A stretch of DNA of 63,003 nucleotides, from the NCBI GenBank assembly GCA_035288865.1, contig DATDZA010000007.1, positions 1 through 63,003 on the forward strand. Reading direction: 5' to 3'. The translations under genes were made by a program, and so were the position numbers. Shown piece by piece: positions 17,548 through 27,128 of this stretch; the first letter of the stretch is position 1, and each line of letters begins with the position of its first letter. The DNA is from GCA-2688775 sp035288865 (GTDB taxonomy: Archaea; Nanobdellota; Nanobdellia; Woesearchaeales; GW2011-AR4). The notes under the pieces were generated by a model. The model was not told the DNA's origin, did not search any database, and saw only the letters and a list, made by a program, of their open reading frames with translations.

Positions 17548-17624
17548 TTTATCAGAGATTTAACAGTAGCTATTTAAATGTTTTTTTAAGAATTAAAAAT
17601 TGATTTGTTTTCCATAAGAAAACT

Positions 17625-18848
17625 TTACTGAAATTTTGAAGCCTGCTTCTTCAGCCATCCTATCTCTTCTGCATCCAAATCAAGCTCTCGTGATAGGTGG
17701 TTTGCCATTTCCTTGTTGCCAAACAGGACCGGAATATACGGCATTGTGCTTTTTATGATTTCTTTCGCTGAAGTATGCGTCTTGGATGCAATTTTCTGCG
17801 CTATAGCTTTTTTCTTTGCGGCCTTCTGCTTGGCCCACCATAATTTCAATATTCTTCCTGTAGGCTTATACTGAATAAATTCCTTGTACTTCTCATTTTT
17901 GGCTGAAGATATTCCTGCCGTTACCAGTGCATTAATATAAATCAGGAATCTGTAATGCTGCCATCGTCTTATTCTTCGGCTGAAGACATCGGCTTTGCTT
18001 AGCATATCATAAGCTTTTGCAAGGTCTTCAGGCTTTGTGTATTCCTTCGGCAGATTTTCATCTATCCACAATAATTGCTCGCTTAAATCTTCCTCTACAT
18101 TTTCGAAGGCGGAAATTGCTATCTTCAGGTCAGTTGTCTTGAATATTTTATTCAAAGCGCCCATTATATTTTCAGTTTTGTTTCTTTCTGATAATTCCTC
18201 AATGCTTTCTTTTGTCAGCTCTTTTTTACTTTGGGATAGTGTCTGCAAATCATTTATTGCCGCCCTTGCATCGCCCGATGCCCTCCTGGATAATGCCTTT
18301 AGAACTTCTTCATCATAATTTATTTTTTCACTGTCGCAGATTTTTTTCAGGATTTTAAAAATCGAAAGATAATCAAGCTGCTTGAACTCCATAAGGCTTG
18401 ACTTGCTTCTCAATGAGCTGAACTTGTTGTCAAAGGGGTTTGTTGCCGTCAAAATAACCGGATAATGGGAACCCTCAATCAATTTAGTTATGGCCTGGAT
18501 TCCGCCCCTGTCCTGATGCCCTGACAATCCGTCAATTTCATCTACCAAAATTATTTTTCCTGAAGCAAACAGGCTTCTTTGCTTCATTGCGTTGCCGACT
18601 TTTTGGTTTATTTGCTCCGCATTCCTAAAATCAGATGCGTTTACTTCAATGACTTCATGGCCAATCTCATTTGCGATTGCATAAACCGAACATGTCTTAC
18701 CGGTTCCGCTTGGGCCGTAAATCAAGGCTGAATTCTTTTTTTCTTTCGAGAAATTAATTATAAAACTCTTAAGTTTGGAAATTACATCATCCTGTCCCAC
18801 GATATCCTTTGTTGATTTTGCGGTGTATTTATGAGTAAAAGGCTGCAT
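17625..18848 (-). CDS. rfcL: Replication factor C large subunit
   Basis: This AAA+ clamp loader subunit opens the PCNA ring at primer ends with four small RFC subunits. Walker A is GPSGTGKTCSVYAIA (about residues 45-60) and Walker B is IILVDEIDGLSGHQD (about 100-115). The sensor-type segment TATNPFDNKFSSLRSK and an archaeal RfcL C-terminus with a Lys-rich region follow. At 407 residues it is within the family range. It starts at ATG 18848 and is read away from the transporter gene. It is a strong archaeal marker. Confidence 0.95.
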   Translation of the reverse strand: MQPFTHKYTAKSTKDIVGQDDVISKLKSFIINFSKEKKNSALIYGPSGTGKTCSVYAIANEIGHEVIEVNASDFRNAEQINQKVGNAMKQRSLFASGKIILVDEIDGLSGHQDRGGIQAITKLIEGSHYPVILTATNPFDNKFSSLRSKSSLMEFKQLDYLSIFKILKKICDSEKINYDEEVLKALSRRASGDARAAINDLQTLSQSKKELTKESIEELSERNKTENIMGALNKIFKTTDLKIAISAFENVEEDLSEQLLWIDENLPKEYTKPEDLAKAYDMLSKADVFSRRIRRWQHYRFLIYINALVTAGISSAKNEKYKEFIQYKPTGRILKLWWAKQKAAKKKAIAQKIASKTHTSAKEIIKSTMPYIPVLFGNKEMANHLSRELDLDAEEIGWLKKQASKFQ

Positions 18849-19061
18849 ATAAAATGGTAGAACTTATGGTTTTATTAAATTATTGATTCATTTTTTAATT
18901 AAAAATAATAAGGGAGGGAATTTTATGATTGCACCAAAAATGTATAAGATATCCCTCCACCCACCCTAAACTGGAATTATCGATTGTGCCGCTGTTCTTT
19001 CTGTCATCACTACTAAGATTGTACAACCCAAAAGTTTAAATTCGATGTTTTAATACCTTGA
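18849..19061. other. Divergent intergenic region with a G-rich/C-rich hairpin
   Basis: Between rfcL and the transporter, GGAGGGA (18913-18919) and TCCCTCC (18952-18958) can pair across a 32-base loop, followed by CACCCACCC. A TATA-like GTTTAAAT at about 19035 serves the transporter; AT-rich sequence at about 18890-18900 could serve rfcL. The GC-rich stem stands out in this AT-rich sequence and could belong to a small RNA, but no family is recognised. Confidence 0.3.
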
Positions 19062-20510
19062 TTGATGGGCAACAATTCAAGATTTTATTTTATTTTACTG
19101 TCTGTGCTATCTGCAGCCGGCATTGGAAACATTTTTCTTTACCCAAATTTGTCCATTAAATTCGGAGGGCTGTTTTTTATTCCGTATCTTATAGCGATGA
19201 TTCTGCTGGGAGTCCCCATGCTTATGCTTGAATTCTCGATGGGGCAGCATTTTGACAAGAATGTTGTTGATATTTTTGCCTCGATAAAAAAATGGTTCAG
19301 CGGAATAGGGTGGCTTATTGCGATTAATGCTTTCGCCGTCATGAGCATTTATTCAGTTTTACTGGCGTGGAATATAATCTATATTTTTGTGTCATTTGGG
19401 ATTCAGTGGAAAGGCAATGCAAGAGAATATTTTTTAAGCAATGTAGTACAGGCTTCAGGCGGGCTTAACAGCTTCGCAAAATTTTCTTTTCCGGTTTTTA
19501 TTGCACTCATAATTGTATGGGCTATAATATTTTTTTATGTGCGCAACGGGTTTGACAGCATCAGGAAATATTTTTTAGTTGCTATGCCAATTTTTTTAGT
19601 TTTGATTATTTTCTTCCTTTATTACACATTAACCCTTCAAAATGCGCTTAACGGAGTTTATTTTTTCCTTACGCCTAGCTGGGCAAAATTGCTTGACTGG
19701 CAGGCTTGGTCTGGCGCATTTTCCCTGGCTGCTTTATCGCTGGGAATTTCATTCGGCATTATGCCTGCTATATCCAGAAGAAGCAAAACTGGATTTGTAT
19801 TTGGGAATTCTTTTTTTGTTATTGTGTTCAAGCTGATGATTGGCTTGATTATTGGGATTATTGTTTTTAGCATTATGGGATTTCTGGGCGCGCGTCAAAA
19901 CATCGGGATTGAAGGGTTGTCATCTTCGGACTATGGGTTCCCATTTATTGTATTAGCGCAAGCGCTACCATTTTTTTACAAGCCGGCTTTGTTAAGCATT
20001 TTATTTTTCACTATGTTTTCCATGTTGCTTTTATTTGGCGCATCTTCTCTTGCATATTCGCTTGTGCATATATTATCTGAGAAATTAAGCACAAAAAGGA
20101 GAAATGCGGCGATTGTTGTTTCCGGGTTTGGATTTTTAGGCGGGCTTCTGTTCGTGATAAAGCCTGGCCTATACATTATGGAAATAATGTCACATTTTGT
20201 TGTTTATAATATTCTTCTTGCGATACTGTTTGAATGTGTTGCCTTGGGGTGGTTTTACAACTCAGAGAAACTGAACGGGTTCGTGAATAAAAATTCTATC
20301 ATCAAAATTGGAGAATTGTGGAGATTTTTTATCAGGTTTGCGGTGCCATTGATTGTGATTGTAATTATTGCGCTTCAAATAAAATCAGATTTCAGATTGG
20401 ATTATCACGGTTATCCATTATGGGCAATTGTTTCATTTGGGATAGGAACTATTGCTGTTCCGATGGTAATCGCATTTTTATTGCCTGAAAAGATTTTGGA
20501 CAGAAAATAA
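19062..20510 (+). CDS. Sodium-dependent transporter of the NSS/SNF family
   Basis: The 482-residue protein has about eleven to twelve hydrophobic segments and the family start SAAGIGNIFLYPNLSIKFGG, where TM1 breaks in the middle as in LeuT, followed by PYLIAMILLGVPMLMLEFSMGQ, the TM2 signature. These secondary transporters import amino acids or related solutes with sodium. The substrate cannot be told from the sequence. The gene starts about 26 bases after a TATA-like element and is followed within 40 bases by the TerC-like gene on the same strand. Confidence 0.9.
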   Translation: MMGNNSRFYFILLSVLSAAGIGNIFLYPNLSIKFGGLFFIPYLIAMILLGVPMLMLEFSMGQHFDKNVVDIFASIKKWFSGIGWLIAINAFAVMSIYSVLLAWNIIYIFVSFGIQWKGNAREYFLSNVVQASGGLNSFAKFSFPVFIALIIVWAIIFFYVRNGFDSIRKYFLVAMPIFLVLIIFFLYYTLTLQNALNGVYFFLTPSWAKLLDWQAWSGAFSLAALSLGISFGIMPAISRRSKTGFVFGNSFFVIVFKLMIGLIIGIIVFSIMGFLGARQNIGIEGLSSSDYGFPFIVLAQALPFFYKPALLSILFFTMFSMLLLFGASSLAYSLVHILSEKLSTKRRNAAIVVSGFGFLGGLLFVIKPGLYIMEIMSHFVVYNILLAILFECVALGWFYNSEKLNGFVNKNSIIKIGELWRFFIRFAVPLIVIVIIALQIKSDFRLDYHGYPLWAIVSFGIGTIAVPMVIAFLLPEKILDRK

Positions 20511-20545
20511 CAATCTTTTTATTCTAAGTTGAATTATTGAATCTT

Positions 20546-21478
20546 ATGAACTGGTTTTCACTCTTATTAACTGTTGTTGGTCTGGCTTTCTTTGAGATAA
20601 TAATAAGCATAGACAATGCAATAATAAATGCAGAAGTGCTTGGCACCATGTCCAAGAAAGGGCGCAAATGGTTTCTGCTTTGGGGAATAATAATCGCCGT
20701 TTTCCTTGTTCGCGGGCTGCTGCCATGGATAATTGTGTGGGCTTCAAATCCGTCATTTGGATTCATAGGTTCCTTTACTGCTTCATTCAGCAATGATCCG
20801 CACATAAAAGAAGTCATAGAGAAAAGTGCGCCAATTTTACTTGTTGGGGGAGGGACTTTCCTGTTATTTTTATTTTTTCACTGGCTGTTTTTGGAAACAA
20901 AAAATTACGGGCTTAGGGGGGAGAAATTTTTTTACAGTCAAGGAGTCTGGTTTTTTGCAGTAGCTTCAGTTCTTTTGGCTGCAATAGTCTGGATTTCCGT
21001 CAAAATAAACCCATTGATGGCATTTGGCGCCGTTATTGGATCGACTGCATTTTTTATAACACACGGATTTAAGGAAAATGCCGAGAAAGCCGAGCAGAAG
21101 ATGATTGAAGGAAGCAACAAGATGTCAGACTTGAGCAAGATACTTTATCTGGAGGTTATTGATGCAACTTTCTCCATTGACGGAATTTTAGGTGCTTTTG
21201 CTTTTACGTTTATCTTGCCCATTATTTTAATTGGAAACGGCATCGGAGCAATTGTTGTAAGGCAGCTAACTATAAGCAACATTGAAAGGGTAAAAAGGTA
21301 CAAATATCTCAAGAATGGGGCTATGTATTCTATACTGGCTTTGGGCACGGTTATGCTGCTTGATAGTTTCGGATTGCATATCCCACAATGGATTTCCCCT
21401 GTTGTGACGTTTGCAATAATAGGGTATTTCTTTTGGAAATCTTACAAGGTGATGCCATCCACTCCTCTGGCAGCCTAA
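20546..21478 (+). CDS. TerC/DUF475-type integral membrane protein
   Basis: About eight hydrophobic segments are present in roughly 310 residues. Two TerC-type signatures are visible: FFEIIISIDNAIINAEVLGT near the start and LEVIDATFSIDGILGAFAFT near residue 205, each with an Asp in a membrane helix. TerC-like proteins are linked to metal ion export or to protein secretion, and their exact transport role is not settled. ATG at 20546 is preferred; a TTG nine bases upstream is in frame. It shares direction and close spacing with the NSS transporter. Confidence 0.85.
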   Translation: MNWFSLLLTVVGLAFFEIIISIDNAIINAEVLGTMSKKGRKWFLLWGIIIAVFLVRGLLPWIIVWASNPSFGFIGSFTASFSNDPHIKEVIEKSAPILLVGGGTFLLFLFFHWLFLETKNYGLRGEKFFYSQGVWFFAVASVLLAAIVWISVKINPLMAFGAVIGSTAFFITHGFKENAEKAEQKMIEGSNKMSDLSKILYLEVIDATFSIDGILGAFAFTFILPIILIGNGIGAIVVRQLTISNIERVKRYKYLKNGAMYSILALGTVMLLDSFGLHIPQWISPVVTFAIIGYFFWKSYKVMPSTPLAA

Positions 21479-21521
21479 AAACAATAAAATTAAAAAGCAA
21501 TAGTTATATAATTCTAATATA

Positions 21522-23039
21522 ATGGAAAAACAAATTTTAACAATCGAGGAAATGGTTACTTTCTGCAAGAGAAAGGGCTTTGTATATCCGAGCTCTGAGA
21601 TTTATGGCGGCTTGGCAGGATTGTATGATTACGGGCACCTCGGCACGCTTCTGAAAAAGAATTTTGAGGATATGTGGAGGGAGTTTTTTCTTTCCTTGGA
21701 TGATAATTTTTTTGAGATTGAGGCAAGCGAAATAATGCACGAGAATACTTTTGTTGCTTCCGGGCATCTAAAGAATTTCCTTGAAGCTGTTGCAAAATGC
21801 AAAAAAGGGCACGTTGAAAGGGCAGACCATCTTCTTGAAAAAAAGTTAAAGAAAAGGTTTGAGGGATTAACCACAGAACAATTATTTGATGAGATTAAGA
21901 AAAACAAAATAAATTGCCCGGTTTGCGGCCTTGAAATTGAGAAAGTTGAAGTCATGACGCAAATGTATCCTATTTCCCTCGGTGTTGAGAATGTAACAAA
22001 AGCCTATCTACGCCCGGAAACAGCGCAAAGCCCTTATGTCAATTTCAAAAGGCAGCTGGAAGCCATGAGGAAAAAACTGCCGATCGGCCTTGCTTTGATA
22101 GGGAGAGCTTACCGGAATGAAATTTCCCCACGCAATTTTATACTTCGCCAGAGGGCTTTTACGCAGGCTGAGCTTCAGATATTTTTTAATCCCAACAAGA
22201 TAGACGACCATGAGGATTTTAAGCTTGTGGAAGATTATAAGCTAAACGTGGTTTTTGCCGAGAAGCGGGAAAGTGGAATTGATAAAATAAATTGCGGAGA
22301 ATTATCCAAAAAATTGCCTAAATTTTATGTTTACCACATGGCCAAAGTCCAGCAGTTTTATCTTGATGTTTTGAAATTTCCCTCAGAGAAATTCCGGCTT
22401 TATGAGCTGAATGAAAAGGAAAGGGCATTCTACAACAAATACCATTTTGATATGGAAGCTGATTTGGACACCATCGGATGGACAGAAGTAGGGGGGATAC
22501 ATTACAGGACTGATCATGACCTTAAGGGGCACCAGGAAGTTTCAAAGCAGAGCATGGAATTTTTTGATGAGGAAACAAAGGAAAGGTTTGTTCCGCATGT
22601 TTTGGAATTAAGCTTTGGCGTTGACCGTAATTTTTATTCCATTATCAATTATGCTTATAATTACGACAAATCGCGGGAAAATATCGTTTTGAAATTAAAT
22701 CCGAAGCTTGCTCCCACTAAATTGGGAGTTTTTCCACTTGTTTCAAATAAAAAAGAAATTGTTGATTTGGCGAAAAAAGTGCATAATGACTTGAAAAAAT
22801 GCTGGGGCTCCAGCTTTGATACGGGCGGTTCAATTGGCAGAAGGTATGCGCGGATGGATGAAATCGGAACTCCGCTTTGCATTACAGTTGACTTTGAAAG
22901 TTTAGAAGATGATTCTGTAACAATTCGCGAGCGTGATACGACAACTCAAATTCGCGTTCCTATTTCTGATTTAAAAGATGCTGTCAAGAAATTCTTCAAG
23001 GGAGAGAGATTTAATAAATTGGGAAAAGTGGTGGAATAG
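21522..23039 (+). CDS. glyS: Glycyl-tRNA synthetase, archaeal/eukaryotic dimer type
   Basis: Class II synthetase charging tRNA-Gly. The 505-residue protein starts with MEKQILTIEEMVTFCKRKGF and GGLAGLYDYGHLG, typical of the alpha-2 family. Motif 2 is GRAYRNEISPRNFILRQRAF and motif 3 is HVLELSFGVDRNFYSI. A CPVCG pair sits in the insertion near residue 130. A C-terminal anticodon-binding domain ends in ISDLKDAVKKF. Length and motifs are normal. It is followed directly by a structured repeat (23045-23253). Confidence 0.97.
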   Translation: MEKQILTIEEMVTFCKRKGFVYPSSEIYGGLAGLYDYGHLGTLLKKNFEDMWREFFLSLDDNFFEIEASEIMHENTFVASGHLKNFLEAVAKCKKGHVERADHLLEKKLKKRFEGLTTEQLFDEIKKNKINCPVCGLEIEKVEVMTQMYPISLGVENVTKAYLRPETAQSPYVNFKRQLEAMRKKLPIGLALIGRAYRNEISPRNFILRQRAFTQAELQIFFNPNKIDDHEDFKLVEDYKLNVVFAEKRESGIDKINCGELSKKLPKFYVYHMAKVQQFYLDVLKFPSEKFRLYELNEKERAFYNKYHFDMEADLDTIGWTEVGGIHYRTDHDLKGHQEVSKQSMEFFDEETKERFVPHVLELSFGVDRNFYSIINYAYNYDKSRENIVLKLNPKLAPTKLGVFPLVSNKKEIVDLAKKVHNDLKKCWGSSFDTGGSIGRRYARMDEIGTPLCITVDFESLEDDSVTIRERDTTTQIRVPISDLKDAVKKFFKGERFNKLGKVVE

Positions 23040-23044
23040 AGGAA

Positions 23045-23253
23045 AGTTCACATAACGTACTATCTTAAACGAATCTTTTTCTCCTCAGAAATTTTTTCCC
23101 GATTAGGCAACCCTAATCTGGCTGAAAAAATTTATAGAGCTGAGAAAAAGTTAGGGGAGCGTAGCGACCCGTTTAAGATGTGTTAGGCGACCGATAGGCG
23201 AGTGAGCAAAACGAACATCGAGTTTTTGAGCTGCCGAGCGTCTAGCGGCTGCC
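23045..23253 (+). repeat. Nested-hairpin repeat, copy 1 (left flank of orphan gene)
   Basis: Paired arms lie one inside the other: ATCTTAAACG (23062-23071) with CGTTTAAGAT (23170-23179); CTTTTTCTC (23075-23083) with GAGAAAAAG (23142-23150); AAATTTTTTC (23089-23098) with GAAAAAATTT (23124-23133); and GATTAG/CTAATC closing GCAACC (23101-23118). The CTTTTTCTC/GAGAAAAAG arm and the phrase AGAGCTGAGAAAAAGTTA recur in the copy at 61001-61142. The right part (GTGTTAGGC 23180-23188, TAGCGGCTGCC 23243-23253) recurs inverted at 24080-24164. Confidence 0.75.
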
Positions 23254-23271
23254 GTATTTTTTAAGGATAAT

Positions 23272-23967
23272 TTATAGAATGTTATTCTTTTTTATTGCCG
23301 TCATCAATATTTTATAATTTTTTGATCGAACCAATTTAGTTAATGGAATCACACAATTTTTTATTATATCTTTAGGGATTAATTTTAGTTCATATTCCAT
23401 GTGGGCGTGGTCTGAAATATGTTCATAAAACGACACTGAAATTGCGTTAGAAATATAGTAACTTTTTGACCTATAAGATTTCTCAGAAAACTTATGAATC
23501 TTTTTAATTAATTTGTAATTTTTTGTCCTATTTGCATCATCTATGGCAAGAGAAAAATCAAAAAGAAAAAGGTAAAAAGTTTCATACTCCTCATGATTAT
23601 ACATTTCAGGTAAGTCCTTTTTTGCAAAAGTACGCCAATTAAAAGCATTAATTCCTTTCAGTTTTGACTCTTTTTGAATGTCTTTTAATGTCTGATTAAA
23701 TATTTTTGAAACTCCAATTTTTTCATAACTCCTTGGGAAATTTTTAATTTGTTGTTTATTGGCTTTCAGTATATATGGAGGCATTTCTTTTTCAAATCCC
23801 TCTATCAGTTTTTGGTTATTGTTGAAAAATATTTTGTAATAATTTTTAAAACAGTTTTCACAAATGAGAAAAGAGCTATGAGAATAAACTCCAATATGAA
23901 CATAGAGATACTTCTTATTTTCTTCGTCAATTTTACAGACTACACAAATAGGTAATTTCTTTTCCAT
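23272..23967 (-). CDS. Orphan protein with an N-terminal zinc-binding motif (231 aa)
   Basis: The product begins MEKKLPICVVCKIDEENKKY and then LICENCFKNYYKIFF, so two CxxC pairs (about residues 8-11 and 34-37) probably bind zinc. The remainder is helical, basic and aromatic-rich, with no recognised catalytic motif. The gene lies between inverted copies of a structured repeat (23045-23253 and 24080-24164), which makes it look like cargo of a small mobile unit. It interrupts an otherwise housekeeping stretch between glyS and nrdJ. Function unknown. Confidence 0.7.
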   Translation of the reverse strand: MEKKLPICVVCKIDEENKKYLYVHIGVYSHSSFLICENCFKNYYKIFFNNNQKLIEGFEKEMPPYILKANKQQIKNFPRSYEKIGVSKIFNQTLKDIQKESKLKGINAFNWRTFAKKDLPEMYNHEEYETFYLFLFDFSLAIDDANRTKNYKLIKKIHKFSEKSYRSKSYYISNAISVSFYEHISDHAHMEYELKLIPKDIIKNCVIPLTKLVRSKNYKILMTAIKKNNIL

Positions 23968-24079
23968 TTTTTAAACTGATGGAATCATATATCTCACATT
24001 TTATTTAAACATTTGCAAAAAATAAGTTCACTTACCTATGCAAACTTAAAAAGTTGTTTAATGTTACACATTAAGCGAA

Positions 24080-24164
24080 GGCAGCCGCTAAAAAGACGTT
24101 CGGTGGCGCAGCCGCATCAACAGAGGTAACTCAAAAACTTTGCCTAACACCGTTATGGCGAACT
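24080..24164 (-). repeat. Structured repeat, inverted partner of copy 1
   Basis: Read on the minus strand, this shares with 23045-23253 the words TAGCGGCTGCC (complement at 24080-24090), AGTTTTTGA (24131-24139), GTGTTAGGC (24142-24150) and CATAACG (24151-24157) in the reverse order expected for a terminal inverted repeat. It lacks the nested hairpin insert found in copy 1 between CATAACG and GTGTTAGGC. Together the two copies bracket the 231-residue orphan gene. Confidence 0.7.
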
Positions 24165-24487
24165 TTATGATTATTTTATTATATATTCAACCCCAACCCA
24201 CCGGAAATCCTTTCCTAAACTATTTAAAGCGTTCCAACTTACCATAAATATTCTTAATAACTATTACTATTTTCATTATTTTTTGGTGGAAACACAATCT
24301 TTATATATTACCATGACTTGAAAAAAGCACTACATGTAGTGTTTAGACGTCATCTCAACCACTACCTATTGTGGTTTTGGAGAAGTACAAAAATATATAG
24401 AATTTAAGAGAAAAAGCAAAATCTTTGAAAACTTTAGACATTGATTAATAACTGATATAAATAAAACATGAAGAGGGGTTTGGCGTT
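24165..24487 (+). promoter_or_regulatory. Promoter and long leader of nrdJ with two palindromes
   Basis: TTTATATATTA at about 24299-24309 is a good TATA box, which would give a leader of about 155 bases, unusual beside the leaderless genes in this window. Just after it CACTACATGTAGTG (24328-24341) is a perfect 14-base palindrome, and ACCAC (24358-24362) pairs with GTGGT (24371-24375). The first could be an operator; its shape recalls the NrdR boxes of bacterial reductase genes, but this is only a resemblance. A second AT-rich element (AAATATATAG, about 24391) could be an alternative promoter. Confidence 0.4.
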
Positions 24488-27043
24488 ATGGAAACAAAAA
24501 TTTCTAGGATGAAGAAGCGTGATGGAACGGTAGTTTTGTTCGACCAGAACAAGATAACAACAGCTATATTCAAGGCAGCTCAGTCAGTTGGCGGCAAGGA
24601 CAGGAGCGCAGCTAAGATATTAAGCGACAATGTAATCAAAGAGCTGGAAGGATTAGGAATAACAACACCTTCTGTTGAGGAAATCCAGGATGCAGTTGAA
24701 AAAGTTTTGATTGAGCATGGCCACGCTGCAACCGCGAAGGCTTACATCCTTTACAGGCAGGAAAGGGCTGCCATCAGAAAGGAAAAACAGATTGTATTGG
24801 AAAAAGAAGATGTTGATGATGTTGACAAGAGGTTTGACGTCAATGCGCTAAGAGTTCTGAAAGCAAGATACTTAAGGAAAGATGCAACAGGCAAATTGAT
24901 AGAAACTCCCAAGCAATTATTCACAAGAGTTGCCGTTCATGCAGCTTTGCCTGATGTAATGTATGACACAAGAATTTTTGACATAAATTCCAAGCAGCCG
25001 GTCAATATGGTTGAAGATTTTAAGCCTGCAGTACATGAAGACCAGCATGGATTTGGAAAATATAAACTAAACAGATATCACTTAGAAGCTTTAAAGAGAA
25101 TGTACGACCGGTTCAACCGGAACAAGCAGATGAAAGTGGCATGGGGCAAGTTTTTTGACATGATAATAAAAGGGGATTTAGACAGTTACGAGCAAAATGT
25201 TGACGAGTTATTCACTTTAATGACTCACAAATTATTCATGCCAAATACCCCGGCAATTGCAAATTTTGGAAATCCATTGGGAATGGGCAGTGCGTGCTTT
25301 GTCCTAGACGTTCCGGATTCGATTGACGGCATAATGGAGACTTTGAAAAACACGGCAATTGTTTTCAAAGCCGGCGGAGGAATGGGTTACAATTTCTCAA
25401 AACTGAGGCCGGAAGGGGACTTTGTAAGCTCAACTGGAGGAGTGGCAAGCGGGCCAATAAGTTTTATGAGGCTATTTGACACAATGACCGAGGTAATAAA
25501 GCAGGGAGGTATACGAAGGGGAGCCAATATGGGCATTCTTAATTCCAACCACCCTGACATTGAGAAGTTTATAATAGCAAAGGACGGAAACAAAGGATTG
25601 AGAAATTTCAACATCAGCGTTTTGATAATGCCGGATTTCTGGAAGCACTATGAAGAGAATACACCTTATCCCTTAGTAAATCCAAAAGACGGAACTGTTG
25701 TCAGAACTGTAAATCCGCGAGCTTTGTTTGACAAAATAGTTTATCAAGCATGGGAATCAGCTGAGCCTGGAGTAATCTTCTTTGACAAAGTTAATGATTA
25801 CAACCCGTTCCTTGAGCACCTTGGGCCGATTGTTACAACAAACCCATGCGGCGAAGTTCTATTATATCCAAACGAGCCGTGCAATCTTGGCTCTATCAAT
25901 GTCTGGTCATTCGCCAGAAAAGATGAAGAAACCGGAGAAACAACAGTTGATTGGGAAGCTCTGAAAGAAGTTACGATGAGCTGCACAAGATTCCTGGACA
26001 ATGTTATTGATGTAAACAATTTCCCATTAAAGGCGATTGAGGAAATGAGCTTAAACACAAGGAAAATCGGTCTGGGAGTAATGGGAGTTGCAAACTTGCT
26101 GTATGAAGTAAAGCTTCCCTACAATTCAGAAGAAGGAAGGCAGTTCATGCAGAAGCTGATGGAATTCATAGCTTACTGGAGCAAAGTCGAAAGCATAAAA
26201 TTAGCGCAGGCAAGAGGAAATCTCCCATATTATGACAAGAGTTTCTATAAGCAGGGAAGAGTTCCAATCCAAGGGCCTGAAGATGGTTCATTGAATGGTT
26301 TCAACTGGGACAAGATGAGCCAAGACATTAGAAAATACGGAATAAGGAATGGCTATACAACTATAATTGCACCAACCGGGAGTATATCCATGATTGCCGG
26401 CTGCTCGTCCGGAATGGAACCGGTTTATTCCATCGTGTTTGAGAAGAACGTCAAAGTTGGAAGCTTTTTCTACATAGACCCTGCAGCTGAAAAGGTTTTG
26501 AGGGAAGAAGGATTATTCAACGAGAGGCTGCTGGAAGATGTCAATCAGCACAAAGGAAGCTTGCAGAATATTGAGTATATTCCTGAAAAAATAAGGAATG
26601 CTCTTGTAACGGCAATGGACATAACTCCAGAGGATCACATAAGAGCACTCGCAGCATTCCAGAAATGGGTTGATTCCTCCATCTCAAAGACAAATAATTT
26701 CCCCGCAGATGCTACAGTCGAGCACATGAGAGAATCATACATACTTGCTTATAAGCTTGGATGCAAGGACGTAACAGTTTTTAGGGACTCCAGTATCAAA
26801 GATCAGGTCCTTGTAGCGCCTAAGGCGAAAGAGCGCAAGGAGGAGAAAGTAGAATTGCCACCAGAGCAAAAAAAAATAATTAAAGATTCAGAGTCTGGAT
26901 TAGTCTTTGCCAATGGAAATAGTAATCACAACAGGCCAATGACTAAGGCGACAATCAAAAACTGTCCGGAATGCGGAACTGCGGTTGAATTAAAAGAGGG
27001 TTGCCTGCACTGCCCAGGATGCGGATGGGGACTATGTATGTAA
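24488..27043 (+). CDS. nrdJ: Adenosylcobalamin-dependent (class II) ribonucleotide reductase, long form
   Basis: Reduces ribonucleotides to deoxyribonucleotides using a B12-derived radical. An ATP-cone (KISRMKKRDGTVVLFDQNKI, residues 1-95) for allosteric control comes first. The catalytic barrel follows, with NPCGEVLLYPNEPCNLGSIN carrying the radical Cys, the Glu and one redox Cys, and a partner Cys in GSACFVLDVPD. The C-terminal tail CPECGTAVELKEGCLHCPGC supplies the cysteines that pass electrons to the active site. At 851 residues it is a complete enzyme. The cobalamin adenosyltransferase gene and a second, shorter reductase lie within 4 kb downstream. Confidence 0.96.
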   Translation: METKISRMKKRDGTVVLFDQNKITTAIFKAAQSVGGKDRSAAKILSDNVIKELEGLGITTPSVEEIQDAVEKVLIEHGHAATAKAYILYRQERAAIRKEKQIVLEKEDVDDVDKRFDVNALRVLKARYLRKDATGKLIETPKQLFTRVAVHAALPDVMYDTRIFDINSKQPVNMVEDFKPAVHEDQHGFGKYKLNRYHLEALKRMYDRFNRNKQMKVAWGKFFDMIIKGDLDSYEQNVDELFTLMTHKLFMPNTPAIANFGNPLGMGSACFVLDVPDSIDGIMETLKNTAIVFKAGGGMGYNFSKLRPEGDFVSSTGGVASGPISFMRLFDTMTEVIKQGGIRRGANMGILNSNHPDIEKFIIAKDGNKGLRNFNISVLIMPDFWKHYEENTPYPLVNPKDGTVVRTVNPRALFDKIVYQAWESAEPGVIFFDKVNDYNPFLEHLGPIVTTNPCGEVLLYPNEPCNLGSINVWSFARKDEETGETTVDWEALKEVTMSCTRFLDNVIDVNNFPLKAIEEMSLNTRKIGLGVMGVANLLYEVKLPYNSEEGRQFMQKLMEFIAYWSKVESIKLAQARGNLPYYDKSFYKQGRVPIQGPEDGSLNGFNWDKMSQDIRKYGIRNGYTTIIAPTGSISMIAGCSSGMEPVYSIVFEKNVKVGSFFYIDPAAEKVLREEGLFNERLLEDVNQHKGSLQNIEYIPEKIRNALVTAMDITPEDHIRALAAFQKWVDSSISKTNNFPADATVEHMRESYILAYKLGCKDVTVFRDSSIKDQVLVAPKAKERKEEKVELPPEQKKIIKDSESGLVFANGNSNHNRPMTKATIKNCPECGTAVELKEGCLHCPGCGWGLCM

Positions 27044-27128
27044 TTTAATTCTTTTATTTTTTATTTGATTTTTTAGGCTTAAAAAGGGATGAAGTTCGCC
27101 GGATGCGTGCATCTAATTATTAAACTAA

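Noticed and set aside
23038..23050. GAGGAAAGTTC, similar to the start of RNase P RNA conserved region
   Set aside because: No other conserved RNase P RNA elements follow; the sequence is part of the nested-hairpin repeat.
23040..24180. Integron attC sites (GTTAGGC and GCCTAAC words match the R-box consensus)
   Set aside because: The required order and spacing of the four attC boxes could not be shown and no integrase is in the window. Kept as structured inverted repeats only.
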